From Saccharicrinis aurantiacus (GTDB lineage Bacteria > Bacteroidota > Bacteroidia > Bacteroidales > Marinilabiliaceae), in the NCBI RefSeq assembly GCF_001660705.2, contig NZ_LYBV02000017.1, positions 1 through 64,000 of the forward strand: 64,000 nucleotides of DNA, read 5' to 3'. Numbering within the stretch: position 1 is the first letter of the stretch; each line of letters opens with the position of its first letter. The notes below the pieces were generated by a model. That model saw only the letters and a program-made list of their open reading frames with translations, did no database searches and was not told the DNA's origin. The position numbers were made by a program, and so were the translations under genes. Shown here one piece after another: positions 46,829 to 54,548 of this stretch.

Positions 46829-47473
46829 TCACTCATCCGTATTGTATTCATCGGCGAAATTGACTTCGTTATGAGTCTCAAAATAATGGATATGTAATTT
46901 AGCTGAATCTCTTAAAAAGTCAATTTTACCAATGTCAATTCTATTTACCTTAAGGCCTGTTCTTGCTTCTACATCACTTAATAAAAGAGGGTAATTTTCA
47001 GGCTTTATTAAATCAATTTTATCATATTCTATAATCTTCCTTGATTCATGCTTTAATAGAAATACCTTTTCGAGCAAATAGGTTACAAAAATTAAACTCG
47101 CATTTGTAAATAATAATTCTGCATAGCTAATCTTCTTATTAGCTAAAGCATTTATAACCGATACTCCTATGACTAAGAACAAATAAGTCATTTCTTTTAT
47201 TTCTATCTGCCTTGTTCGATATCTAATTATTCCAAAAATTGCAAACAAACCAAGTGCAAAACCTAGCTCAAGCTTCACATTTTCAAGCAAAAAGCACATT
47301 AAAAATACAATAAATCCAATAAGAATATATGTAAACAGATAATCTTTTCGTTTTGAGCCAGAGTAGTAAAGTACCCGCACCAATATTATTAATACAAATG
47401 CATTTAAGGCAAACCTGGTTACCAACTTTAAAAAATCCTCTACATCAATCAATTCCATATTAAATATTTCCAT
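46829..47473 (-). CDS. DUF4956 membrane protein
   Basis: The ATG at 47473 gives 214 residues and avoids a 29 bp overlap with the upstream VTC gene that the longer ORF (from 47512) would need. Three or four N-terminal membrane helices (ALNAFVLIILVRVLYY, YLFTYILIGFIVFLMCFL, LGFALGLFAIFGIIRYR) are followed by a cytosolic tail. DUF4956 proteins occur beside VTC-domain and CotH genes across bacteria, as here, so a shared role in phosphate-polymer or surface modification is likely. Confidence 0.85.
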   Translation of the reverse strand: MEIFNMELIDVEDFLKLVTRFALNAFVLIILVRVLYYSGSKRKDYLFTYILIGFIVFLMCFLLENVKLELGFALGLFAIFGIIRYRTRQIEIKEMTYLFLVIGVSVINALANKKISYAELLFTNASLIFVTYLLEKVFLLKHESRKIIEYDKIDLIKPENYPLLLSDVEARTGLKVNRIDIGKIDFLRDSAKLHIHYFETHNEVNFADEYNTDE

Positions 47474-47483
47474 CTTTCTTCTT

Positions 47484-48260
47484 TTAAAAATTAGCAACCA
47501 TATTTTTTTCAAATTTTCCGATACGTCTCATCTTAGCTTTAAAAAGGTTGGTTCTTACTGTTTTATTTACCAATGCCGTTCCCATGCAATATTTACTAAA
47601 GCCTTGAGACTTTAATCTTCTTTCATGCAATACATCAACAATTTCTGAATTACCAGCATCTAAATCGCGTTTAATCTCAATTACAACAAGGTTAGGAACT
47701 TCCAGACTATCCTCTTCTTTAGATTTTGAAAACATGAGTCCTAAATCAATTGTTACTCGTTCTGGCTTTACTTTATTAACGAGTGTTATTCTATGAAACG
47801 AATTTTCCAAAGCTGGCTCTATTTCGTCTCTACTATATGGCGAGTTCAAATATAAAAAAGCACTACTTCTTACATCATCCCTCATGGTTTTTTTAAAACT
47901 GTACTTGATACGTTTTTTTTGAGTTTCTCCCTTATTATTTTTAAACTTTATTTCTAAAAAAGTATCATCAGAAGTTAAATACTTACGTTCTCGAATTTTG
48001 TACCTATTTAACCTGTGGTTATGATGAGCCTGATACATACTAAACATCGGTGTATCATAATACAATGTTTGATACGGATGTATTCGTTTTTTATCTATTT
48101 CAAGGATTCTATATTGATTTTTAATATCATTTAAAATTGATGGTAGTTTAATTGTAGGTATTACATATTTTGTATCCCTCCTACGCATTAATTTAACATG
48201 ATCCATTTCGTTTAAATTAATTGCTTGCATATTATTGAGCAAGTCTGTTAATTTATTCAT
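47484..48260 (-). CDS. VTC-domain protein (polyphosphate polymerase-like)
   Basis: The ATG at 48260 overlaps the previous stop by 8 nt (ATGAATAA), a coupling arrangement; an ATG at 48275 is also possible. The VTC fold is evident from LMRRRDTKYVIPTIKL, TLYYDTPMFSMYQAHHNHRL, NRYKIRERKYLTSDDTFLEI, FKNNKGETQKKRIKYSF and the closing FSKYCMG. In yeast Vtc4 this tunnel-shaped domain makes polyphosphate from ATP; bacterial members are less studied. It sits between CotH and DUF4956 genes. Confidence 0.87.
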   Translation of the reverse strand: MNKLTDLLNNMQAINLNEMDHVKLMRRRDTKYVIPTIKLPSILNDIKNQYRILEIDKKRIHPYQTLYYDTPMFSMYQAHHNHRLNRYKIRERKYLTSDDTFLEIKFKNNKGETQKKRIKYSFKKTMRDDVRSSAFLYLNSPYSRDEIEPALENSFHRITLVNKVKPERVTIDLGLMFSKSKEEDSLEVPNLVVIEIKRDLDAGNSEIVDVLHERRLKSQGFSKYCMGTALVNKTVRTNLFKAKMRRIGKFEKNMVANF

Positions 48261-48657
48261 AATAGTTGTACTCATAATATTTTTGTTTTTTTAAACGATC
48301 TTTTGAATCGTAATAGCTCTTACTGATTTTAAGTCCATTTGAATATTTGTAAACTATCTTCTTTATTATTACCCCTTTTGCATTCAGGGTTTGTTCGCTT
48401 TCAATATTTCCATCCTGTGTATAAGTGTACTTTTTCCACGTTTTAATTTTATTGTCATTATACTCCTTGTGTTCCGTGAGCTTTCCTTTTTCATCAAAAG
48501 CTTTTTCTTCTATTAACTCTTTGTTATTTCCATTATCAAGAACAGTTTCGTTAATTGTAACTGTTTTCACGTGATACTTCTTTGCTTTTTTTTCACTTTG
48601 CGAAAACACGGTTGCTGTTATCGAAAAAAGAAAAATTATAATCATAAAATTCTTCAT
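48253..48657 (-). CDS. Small exported repeat protein of the CotH-VTC operon
   Basis: 134 residues with a signal peptide (MKNFMIIIFLFSITATVFS) and an RHS/YwqK-like strand pattern (KAFDEKGKLTEHKEYNDNKI, YTYTQDGNIESEQTLNAKG, YYDSKDRLKKQKYYEYN). It is probably periplasmic. Its stop overlaps the start of the VTC gene, so it belongs to the operon. It is not part of the usual CotH-VTC-DUF4956 trio; its role is unknown. Confidence 0.7.
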   Translation of the reverse strand: MKNFMIIIFLFSITATVFSQSEKKAKKYHVKTVTINETVLDNGNNKELIEEKAFDEKGKLTEHKEYNDNKIKTWKKYTYTQDGNIESEQTLNAKGVIIKKIVYKYSNGLKISKSYYDSKDRLKKQKYYEYNYYE

Positions 48658-48781
48658 CTGTATATCTATTTATTTTTTGAGTCTATTATTCCTTATTAAA
48701 TGTATATTATAAAAAAGGTGAGCTTGGTTAAAAGATTATTATTGAATTTTTACACTGCCCTATTTATAAGTGTACAAAAAA

Positions 48782-50212
48782 TTAATTATTCTCTTCAACA
48801 AACTCATTAGCATCATCATACCTTTGAGTTACATAACTATTTAATTCAGAAACAGCTTCTGTCCAATCAGAATCTGAAACCAAAAATGAGTAATCACCAG
48901 ACTCGCCTTGACTTCCTATGGTATATTCTTCTATTATGCTTGCATAACTATTTATTATCCCTTGAACATTCTCGGGAGTAAATACTTGCTGAACAAATTC
49001 GTTTATATACGCGATATACTTAGCATGATAAACTTCGTCATTGTATATGAAATTTATTAACGGCCATGACTCTGGGTTTTCCATATTACTAAAATCAAAT
49101 TCGAGAGCATCCCTAGAACCTGTCATTGTTAATGATTCATTATTATCCCAAGGAATCCAATTTATTCTGCCATCACCAGGGTTTGTATATAAGTAATAAT
49201 TATGTGACATCAAACCATAGGTATCCCAATTAGCAATGGTAGTATTTGCTGCTAAATACTTTAAATACTGTTCCATATCAATTGTTTTTTCAAGCTCCTG
49301 TCTCCATTGTTCCACATTGCTAGTACGTAACGAACTATTTAATGCATTTATCAGATTAGTAACATCACTGTAATCGCCCTCATTTGTTTTATTTGGCATG
49401 GTGGTTTCATTTAAAACATTGGCATTGGTTAGATATGCTCCTTCCTGATCAGGTTTATAGCAATTACCATTTTCACCTTCAAACTGTTCTTTTATCATTG
49501 TATCAAAGATAATCTCAACCATAGTGTATAATCCAAAATATTCAGAACCTTCACCATGATCTACATAGATTCTATAAAAGGCAGTTTTAGCCGCAGGAAC
49601 TCCAAAATCTCGAAATAAACCAGGTGTTATCATTTCTCTCATCAACGACAAATCATGATATCCACTACTAAATGACAGTTGTTGAAAACCATAAAAGTTT
49701 TGACCCCATATGTATGGGTTCTCATCTTCGAAATGATTAAACTCTAAACGAAATGGAAATTTCCTGGCACCATCTTTATAAGCAAGCTTTAAACTTGAAT
49801 TACCTTTATATCTAATGCCTACATCAAACCATTGCTTATCATTATAGAATACTTGGCATGGAACATAAATGGGATTTTCACTATCGGTTGATGTTGGCAT
49901 ACCCTCTGGCATTCCTCCAGGCATACCCCCTGGCATACCACCAGGCATTTGTCTTCCACCGCCACCCTGATTTGTTGTCGTTCCAACAATTGACATTAAA
50001 TCGGATTGCATAGCATCCCAATACTCCTCTTCAATAACTATATCAAGTCTTTGTACTTCATTAGTTACAAATACCTGATTATAGTCTGGTGAGCTGCTAC
50101 TATGAGTTGCTTCGCTCCAATCATCATAGCCCAATCCAGGTTCTATTATTACTTCTTCCGTACAAGCACTTATTGTGATAATGCTTAATATAAATATTAT
50201 ATATCGTTTCAT
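48782..50212 (-). CDS. CotH-family protein kinase-like lipoprotein
   Basis: A 476-residue lipoprotein (lipobox ISAC). The CotH signatures are DVGIRYKGNSSLK, YAYI-like YFGLYTMVEII, and the active-site-like INWIPWDNNESLTM. CotH of Bacillus is an atypical protein kinase for spore-coat proteins; in Gram-negatives the substrates are unknown. Residues 90-112 are a GMPGGMPGGMP-type repeat in a loop before the kinase core, an unusual low-complexity insertion. It lies 3 bp from the DUF2490 gene. Confidence 0.88.
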   Translation of the reverse strand: MKRYIIFILSIITISACTEEVIIEPGLGYDDWSEATHSSSSPDYNQVFVTNEVQRLDIVIEEEYWDAMQSDLMSIVGTTTNQGGGGRQMPGGMPGGMPGGMPEGMPTSTDSENPIYVPCQVFYNDKQWFDVGIRYKGNSSLKLAYKDGARKFPFRLEFNHFEDENPYIWGQNFYGFQQLSFSSGYHDLSLMREMITPGLFRDFGVPAAKTAFYRIYVDHGEGSEYFGLYTMVEIIFDTMIKEQFEGENGNCYKPDQEGAYLTNANVLNETTMPNKTNEGDYSDVTNLINALNSSLRTSNVEQWRQELEKTIDMEQYLKYLAANTTIANWDTYGLMSHNYYLYTNPGDGRINWIPWDNNESLTMTGSRDALEFDFSNMENPESWPLINFIYNDEVYHAKYIAYINEFVQQVFTPENVQGIINSYASIIEEYTIGSQGESGDYSFLVSDSDWTEAVSELNSYVTQRYDDANEFVEENN

Positions 50213-50215
50213 GGT

Positions 50216-50968
50216 TTAAAGTTTAAATGTGTAATTGATACCTATATTATTAGTGGTAATTGCATTACCATAGCTTGCCTGATAATCGGCAAATTGATAT
50301 TCAAGCATATAAAATATTTTAACAACACCAACCTTACCTGTTTTTTTTGTTGTCCCTACCTGAAAGCGTATCTTCTGGAAATCAGAAATAGTATTATAAT
50401 CTTTTACTTCATCTATATAACTTTCATTATAGTCTTTTTTTGCATAGAAAATCTCAGATGCAAAGAATGGATCATACTTCCAGTTTTTAATATTGTAGTC
50501 TAGCTTTAACCTGAACCTATATTTTTTATTTGATAAATCTTTATTCTTAGCATTTGTCCTATTCTGATACCTTAAACGATATGATAATCGAATCCTGTCT
50601 ATTTTTTGTTTATAGGTGATGTCAGTATTAAATCTATATTCGGTGCTAAAGCCTTTGTCTGAATTACCAGTTTTTATAAAACGATAACCAGCTCCCAGAT
50701 ATAGATTATTAAAAATTTCGTAATCTGCTTTAATTCGCGTAAAGTATTCGTACAGTCTGCTTGAGTTTTCATCGAACCTGAATTGCTGGTTTAGATTTAA
50801 TGATAGTTTATTATTAAAGACTTTTTTCTGAACCGCAACAGACGTCCACATTTCTAAATCTTGCGTAACCTGTGAATCTTGAGCTACACCATTTATGGAG
50901 ACAATAATTGCACATAATAATAATTGAATTTTTCTAATCATATTTCTAGAGATTTTTCTGTTATTCAT
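50216..50968 (-). CDS. DUF2490 outer-membrane barrel-like protein
   Basis: 250 residues with a signal peptide (IRKIQLLLCAIIVSINGVAQ). The rest is amphipathic strands (LSLNLNQQFRFDENSSRLYE, IRLSYRLRYQNRTNAKN, VKIFYMLEYQFADYQASYG) ending IGINYTFKL, as in DUF2490 proteins, which are predicted outer-membrane barrels. It is the first gene of the CotH-VTC-DUF4956 operon and would give the system an envelope component. Confidence 0.85.
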   Translation of the reverse strand: MNNRKISRNMIRKIQLLLCAIIVSINGVAQDSQVTQDLEMWTSVAVQKKVFNNKLSLNLNQQFRFDENSSRLYEYFTRIKADYEIFNNLYLGAGYRFIKTGNSDKGFSTEYRFNTDITYKQKIDRIRLSYRLRYQNRTNAKNKDLSNKKYRFRLKLDYNIKNWKYDPFFASEIFYAKKDYNESYIDEVKDYNTISDFQKIRFQVGTTKKTGKVGVVKIFYMLEYQFADYQASYGNAITTNNIGINYTFKL

Positions 50969-51434
50969 TAATACCGTTCGAAAATTCCTTTACCCTACCA
51001 AAAACTTAATATTTATTTAAAGTGTTTTTATCTTTGCAATACACCACAGCCTATTACTTTCTCAGAATATGTACCTTAGCCATGAAATTTGACTTCTATT
51101 TTTTTGTCTACATTTATTGTATTCGCATAGAAAACATAATGCATATCAATTCATGTGGACTAATTATTTGAATAAGTGATAAATTATTATCCTAAAATGA
51201 GTGATTTCAAGAAACCATATTCATAGTCTTATAGACTACTATATAAATTAAGAGAGTAATAAGAGATTTAAAATGATTATGTCCTTACTTTTAAAAGTTG
51301 CAATACAACATACATCAACATTCAAGCATAATAGAGAATGGATTTCTAAATATTTTTTTAGCTTGCCTAGTAATTTAGCAATGCTAGAAGCTAATGGACT
51401 ATTATAAGACAGATATAAGTAAGAAATAATATAT
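50969..51434. other. 466 bp gap
   Basis: AT-rich sequence between the CotH operon and the DUF3820 gene. No gene, clear promoter or strong hairpin is seen on either strand. Confidence 0.4.
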
Positions 51435-51641
51435 ATGGATAACAAGATATTACTTGAATTAGTAAGAATGCGAATGCCTTATGGAAAATATAAAGGAAGA
51501 ATAATATGTGACTTACCTGAATTCTATTTGGCATGGTATCATCAGAAAGGATTCCCCGAAGGGAAAATAGGAATGTTATTATCAACATTGTATGAAATTA
51601 AACTCAATGGTTTAGAATATTTATTGAAACCATTGAGGTAG
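51435..51641 (+). CDS. DUF3820 family protein
   Basis: 68 residues matching the small DUF3820 family: MPYGKYKGRIICDLPEFYLA, WYHQKGFPEGKIGMLL, EIKLNGLEYLLKPLR. Members are annotated as putative quorum-sensing-regulated virulence factors, without proven mechanism. The frame is complete, and the family covers nearly the whole length. It lies upstream of the tRNA-Asp cluster on the same strand. Confidence 0.85.
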   Translation: MDNKILLELVRMRMPYGKYKGRIICDLPEFYLAWYHQKGFPEGKIGMLLSTLYEIKLNGLEYLLKPLR

Positions 51642-51860
51642 TTTTTATTCAAATATGTTAAGTATCTAATTATTTCCTCTAAGCAATAATTTGCATATTG
51701 GCCTATAAATAGTGCTATGATATGACAATTGACATATCTTGAATATTTGTTAATGAAAAACATAAAATAATTTCAAGCACTAAGACCCTGTATTGTAGAT
51801 AGCTATTGCAATATGGCTCATTTTACCTCGAAAATAATTGCAAAATAAAGCCCCTTACTG

Positions 51861-51890
51861 TTGCAAATAGAAAAAGAACCTCTATCTTTG
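51861..51890 (+). promoter_or_regulatory. Promoter of the tRNA-Asp cluster
   Basis: TTG (51861-51863), a 19 bp spacer and TATCTTTG (51883-51890) give a perfect Bacteroidota promoter 25 bp before the first tRNA. No equivalent precedes the other copies, so all seven are probably one transcript. Confidence 0.85.
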
Positions 51891-51915
51891 CATCGCTTTA
51901 ATGAAAAACAATACT

Positions 51916-51989
51916 GGTCTGGTAGTTCAGCTGGTTAGAATGCCGGCCTGTCACGCCGGAGGTCGCGGGTTCGAGTCCCGTCCAGACCG
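51916..51989 (+). tRNA. tRNA-Asp (GUC), copy 1
   Basis: 74 nt; acceptor stem GGTCTGG/CCAGACC, anticodon loop CTGTCAC giving GTC, T loop TTCGAGT, discriminator G, CCA not encoded. It is identical to the six copies that follow. Confidence 0.97.
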
Positions 51990-52062
51990 CTAGTAAAACG
52001 GAGCTTATTAAACGTAATAATCTCTTTAAAGCATAAAAATATTTGAAGATTTCTTCTAAACT

Positions 52063-52136
52063 GGTCTGGTAGTTCAGCTGGTTAGAATGCCGGCCTGTCA
52101 CGCCGGAGGTCGCGGGTTCGAGTCCCGTCCAGACCG
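52063..52136 (+). tRNA. tRNA-Asp (GUC), copy 2
   Basis: Identical 74-nt gene. It is flanked by perfectly complementary 11 bp arms (52047-52057 and 52160-52170). Confidence 0.97.
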
Positions 52137-52205
52137 CCAGTTAATCTCCTTGGAGATAAAGAAGAAATCTAAAATGTAAACGTATTTGAAGATTTTTTCT
52201 AAACT

Positions 52206-52279
52206 GGTCTGGTAGTTCAGCTGGTTAGAATGCCGGCCTGTCACGCCGGAGGTCGCGGGTTCGAGTCCCGTCCAGACCG
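52206..52279 (+). tRNA. tRNA-Asp (GUC), copy 3
   Basis: Identical 74-nt gene, flanked by complementary 11 bp arms (52190-52200 and 52303-52313) that differ in sequence from those of copy 2 on both sides in a compensating way. Confidence 0.97.
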
Positions 52280-52334
52280 CTAGTTAATCTCTTTGGAGAT
52301 AAAGAAAAAATCTAAAGTACATTTCCTTATAACT

Positions 52335-52408
52335 GGTCTGGTAGTTCAGCTGGTTAGAATGCCGGCCTGTCACGCCGGAGGTCGCGGGTTCGAGTCCCGT
52401 CCAGACCG
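52335..52408 (+). tRNA. tRNA-Asp (GUC), copy 4
   Basis: Identical 74-nt gene, flanked by complementary 10 bp arms (52321-52330 and 52432-52441). Confidence 0.97.
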
Positions 52409-52463
52409 CTAGTTAATCTCTTTAGAGATAAATAAGGAAATACAAAACATTTTTCACATAACT

Positions 52464-52537
52464 GGTCTGGTAGTTCAGCTGGTTAGAATGCCGGCCTGTC
52501 ACGCCGGAGGTCGCGGGTTCGAGTCCCGTCCAGACCG
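52464..52537 (+). tRNA. tRNA-Asp (GUC), copy 5
   Basis: Identical 74-nt gene, flanked by complementary 10 bp arms (52449-52458 and 52569-52578). Confidence 0.97.
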
Positions 52538-52607
52538 CTAGTTAAAAGTTACTTGAACAATAACTTGTTGTGAAAAATAAAACTTGAAATACTGTTTTTT
52601 ATATACT

Positions 52608-52681
52608 GGTCTGGTAGTTCAGCTGGTTAGAATGCCGGCCTGTCACGCCGGAGGTCGCGGGTTCGAGTCCCGTCCAGACCG
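52608..52681 (+). tRNA. tRNA-Asp (GUC), copy 6
   Basis: Identical 74-nt gene, flanked by complementary 12 bp arms (52594-52605 and 52685-52696). Confidence 0.97.
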
Positions 52682-52706
52682 CATTATATAAAAAACAAAA
52701 AGACCG

Positions 52707-52780
52707 GGTCTGGTAGTTCAGCTGGTTAGAATGCCGGCCTGTCACGCCGGAGGTCGCGGGTTCGAGTCCCGTCCAGACCG
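52707..52780 (+). tRNA. tRNA-Asp (GUC), copy 7
   Basis: Identical 74-nt gene and the last of the cluster. It has no private pair of arms; the cluster terminator begins 2 bp after it. Confidence 0.97.
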
Positions 52781-52781
52781 C

Positions 52782-52817
52782 AAAAAAGGGAAGCTAATTA
52801 TTTAGTTTCCCTTTTTT
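52782..52817 (+). terminator. Terminator of the tRNA-Asp cluster
   Basis: AAAAAAGGGAA pairs with TTCCCTTTTTT, extended inward by CTAA/TTAG with one mismatch and ending in six T. It lies immediately after copy 7. Confidence 0.88.
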
Positions 52818-52851
52818 CGTATAAATAGTTTACACTTTGGCCTTAAGTCGG

Positions 52852-53103
52852 TTATGATTTAGTTAGCAAATCACTGTAGCTAGTGTCTTTTATAACAGTG
52901 CTTGCTTTTTCGTAATCTAAACTGTTTATTTTTATACTTATATTCTCAATTGTACCTGTACCAACAGAGGTATTTAAAAATGATGAGGCAGGGTTATCAG
53001 ACTCTAATAGGGCATAAATCCCTTTATCTTCAAGTATCCTTTGTATTTCTTCAGCAATAAACTTATCTCCAATTGTAAGTAATTCAATAATTTCAGCCTT
53101 CAT
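52852..53103 (-). CDS. DUF2007-family small protein
   Basis: 83 residues of the DUF2007 (putative signal-transducing protein) type: KFIAEEIQRILEDKGIYALL, ESDNPASSF, ISIKINSLDYEKASTVI. The fold is ferredoxin-like, and members are found alone in many bacteria with unconfirmed roles. It converges with the tRNA cluster. Confidence 0.75.
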   Translation of the reverse strand: MKAEIIELLTIGDKFIAEEIQRILEDKGIYALLESDNPASSFLNTSVGTGTIENISIKINSLDYEKASTVIKDTSYSDLLTKS

Positions 53104-53193
53104 ATCAAATCAGTTTTATAAAAATGATAAGTTACTAATAATTATTAATCGAGTGTTTATCTGATTATTGACTATTAGAGCCTTTATAACAGA

Positions 53194-53223
53194 AAGGCCT
53201 TGCAACATCAGTCACAAGGCCTT
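53194..53223 (-). terminator. Terminator of the PhnA-type gene
   Basis: A stem AAGGCCTTG/CAAGGCCTT (53194-53202 with 53215-53223) lies 25 bp after the PhnA stop codon. Confidence 0.65.
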
Positions 53224-53247
53224 ATTCAGTTAAAACGGTATGGTATT

Positions 53248-53829
53248 TTAATTCGTTTTCTTAACGTATTGTGTTAGCAATACAATGTGTTGCCCGTTAA
53301 CTCTTCCTTCAATTTGCTCTGCATTATCATGCACAAGTCCGATTCCTCTTACTGCAGTACCTCTTTTTGCCGTAAATCCACCGCCTTTAACATTCAAATC
53401 TTTTATTAAAACTACAGTATCTCCAGCTTGTAAACGAACACCATTACTATCAATGTGCTTAATGGCAAACTCATCCTCTTCCCCATCACCATCGGCTTCT
53501 GCCCATGTTTTCATATCTTCATCAAAATAAAGCATCTCCAATAAATCCTGAGGCCAGCCTTCTGCTTTTAAGCGATTTAACATACGCCAAGCCATCACTT
53601 GTACCGCCGGAACTTCACTCCACATACTGTCATTTAAACAGCGCCAATGATTAACATCAACCATTTCTGGGTTGTTAATTTGAGAGGCACAAGTATTACA
53701 TATATGAATGCTTGCATCAATACCATCCTTTGGAGAGGCTGGTACCGTATATATCGATAGACTTTCAGTTGATCCGCAAAGTTCACAACTTGAATTACTT
53801 CTTTTAATAATATCTTTTTCTATGCTCAT
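53248..53829 (-). CDS. PhnA-domain zinc-ribbon protein
   Basis: The ATG at 53829 gives 193 residues starting MSIEKDIIKRSNSSCELCG; the longer ORF adds 17 poorly fitting residues. An N-terminal zinc ribbon (CELCG...CNTC) is followed by the PhnA C-terminal SH3-like domain (GVRLQAGDTVVLIKDLNVKG...FTAKRGTAVRGIGLVHDN). Despite the historical name, PhnA proteins are not proven to act in phosphonate metabolism. It is a solitary gene. Confidence 0.88.
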   Translation of the reverse strand: MSIEKDIIKRSNSSCELCGSTESLSIYTVPASPKDGIDASIHICNTCASQINNPEMVDVNHWRCLNDSMWSEVPAVQVMAWRMLNRLKAEGWPQDLLEMLYFDEDMKTWAEADGDGEEDEFAIKHIDSNGVRLQAGDTVVLIKDLNVKGGGFTAKRGTAVRGIGLVHDNAEQIEGRVNGQHIVLLTQYVKKTN

Positions 53830-54447
53830 TTTTATCTGATAATAATTAGAATGCGAATATACTGAATTACATAGAACCACAGAAAGAGTCTATATAGTAT
53901 TTATAGATTAGTGTACAATAAAACTATATTGTATATAGCATAGATAGAATAAGCGATATATCTATGTTGCTCCATTCAATTTACTGAAACCTTCCACCAT
54001 TTTGAATTAGACAAATGACAGAACCAATTATTAAATATTTTGAAGAACCTCGATTATTAGGTTTAATGTTCTTTAGAATATTTGGCTAGATCAAAATATA
54101 TTTCTCTTATCGATAATAGAATAGGAGTTGAATATCTCTATACGAAAAAGTCTAATCCACCCAATCAATCACCATTTCACTAAAGACTAAAAAAATATAA
54201 ACTTAGGAAATATTGAAATTAGCGAACTAAATACGTATTGCAGTGCCTTACATCTGCATCAAACATTTAAAAACCATTACAATATATCACATTAAATGTG
54301 ATAAAATTCCCCTATCATAACGGCCAATAATATGTTTATAAAAACAAGAAAAAGTTATCTATTCACAACCAACTACCATTATAGGTTTCGTAAGGATAAA
54401 ATTTTCTTTCGTATAGAATGAAGAGTTGAAAACTTATCGAAAAAAAA
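53830..54447. other. 620 bp gap with one palindrome
   Basis: No full gene. A 25-codon plus-strand frame (54015-54089, MTEPIIKYFEEPRLLG) is too short to support. A 19 bp palindrome TATCACAT-TAA-ATGTGATA lies at 54285-54303, of a type bound by Crp/Fnr-like dimers, but over 100 bp from any start codon. Confidence 0.4.
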
Positions 54448-54475
54448 TAGCCCCCAAGGCAACCCTTGAGGACTA
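54448..54475 (-). terminator. Terminator of the galactose cluster
   Basis: An imperfect 12 bp stem (54448-54459 with 54464-54475) followed on the minus strand by a T-run lies 73 bp after the last transporter gene. Confidence 0.6.
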
Positions 54476-54548
54476 ATATGAATTATAATATTATTATACA
54501 ATAACCTGTAGACTTATTTTAGGACGAGTTATATTCAATCCGCGCTAA

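Larger units (their letters stand above)
52047..52696 (+). repeat. Complementary arms enclosing tRNA-Asp copies 2-6
   Basis: Each of five consecutive tRNA genes is bracketed by a perfect inverted repeat of 10-12 bp: AGATTTCTTCT, AGATTTTTTCT, ATTTCCTTAT, ATTTTTCACA and GTTTTTTATATA, each followed after the tRNA by its exact complement. Downstream spacers of copies 2-4 also hold a small hairpin of the type ATCTC-TTTG-GAGAT. The structure would close each tRNA in its own stem in the precursor RNA, as flanking stems do for rRNA. Confidence 0.8.

Noticed and set aside
51898-52101. Minus-strand frame across tRNA copies 1 and 2.
   Set aside because: It translates the tRNA sequences themselves.
51916-52780. 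Regularly spaced identical units could suggest a CRISPR array.
   Set aside because: The 74-nt repeats are perfect tRNA-Asp genes with a tRNA promoter.
54015-54089. 25-codon frame MTEPIIKYFEEPRLLG, possible small gene or remnant.
   Set aside because: Too short to support; no neighbours, promoter or terminator.
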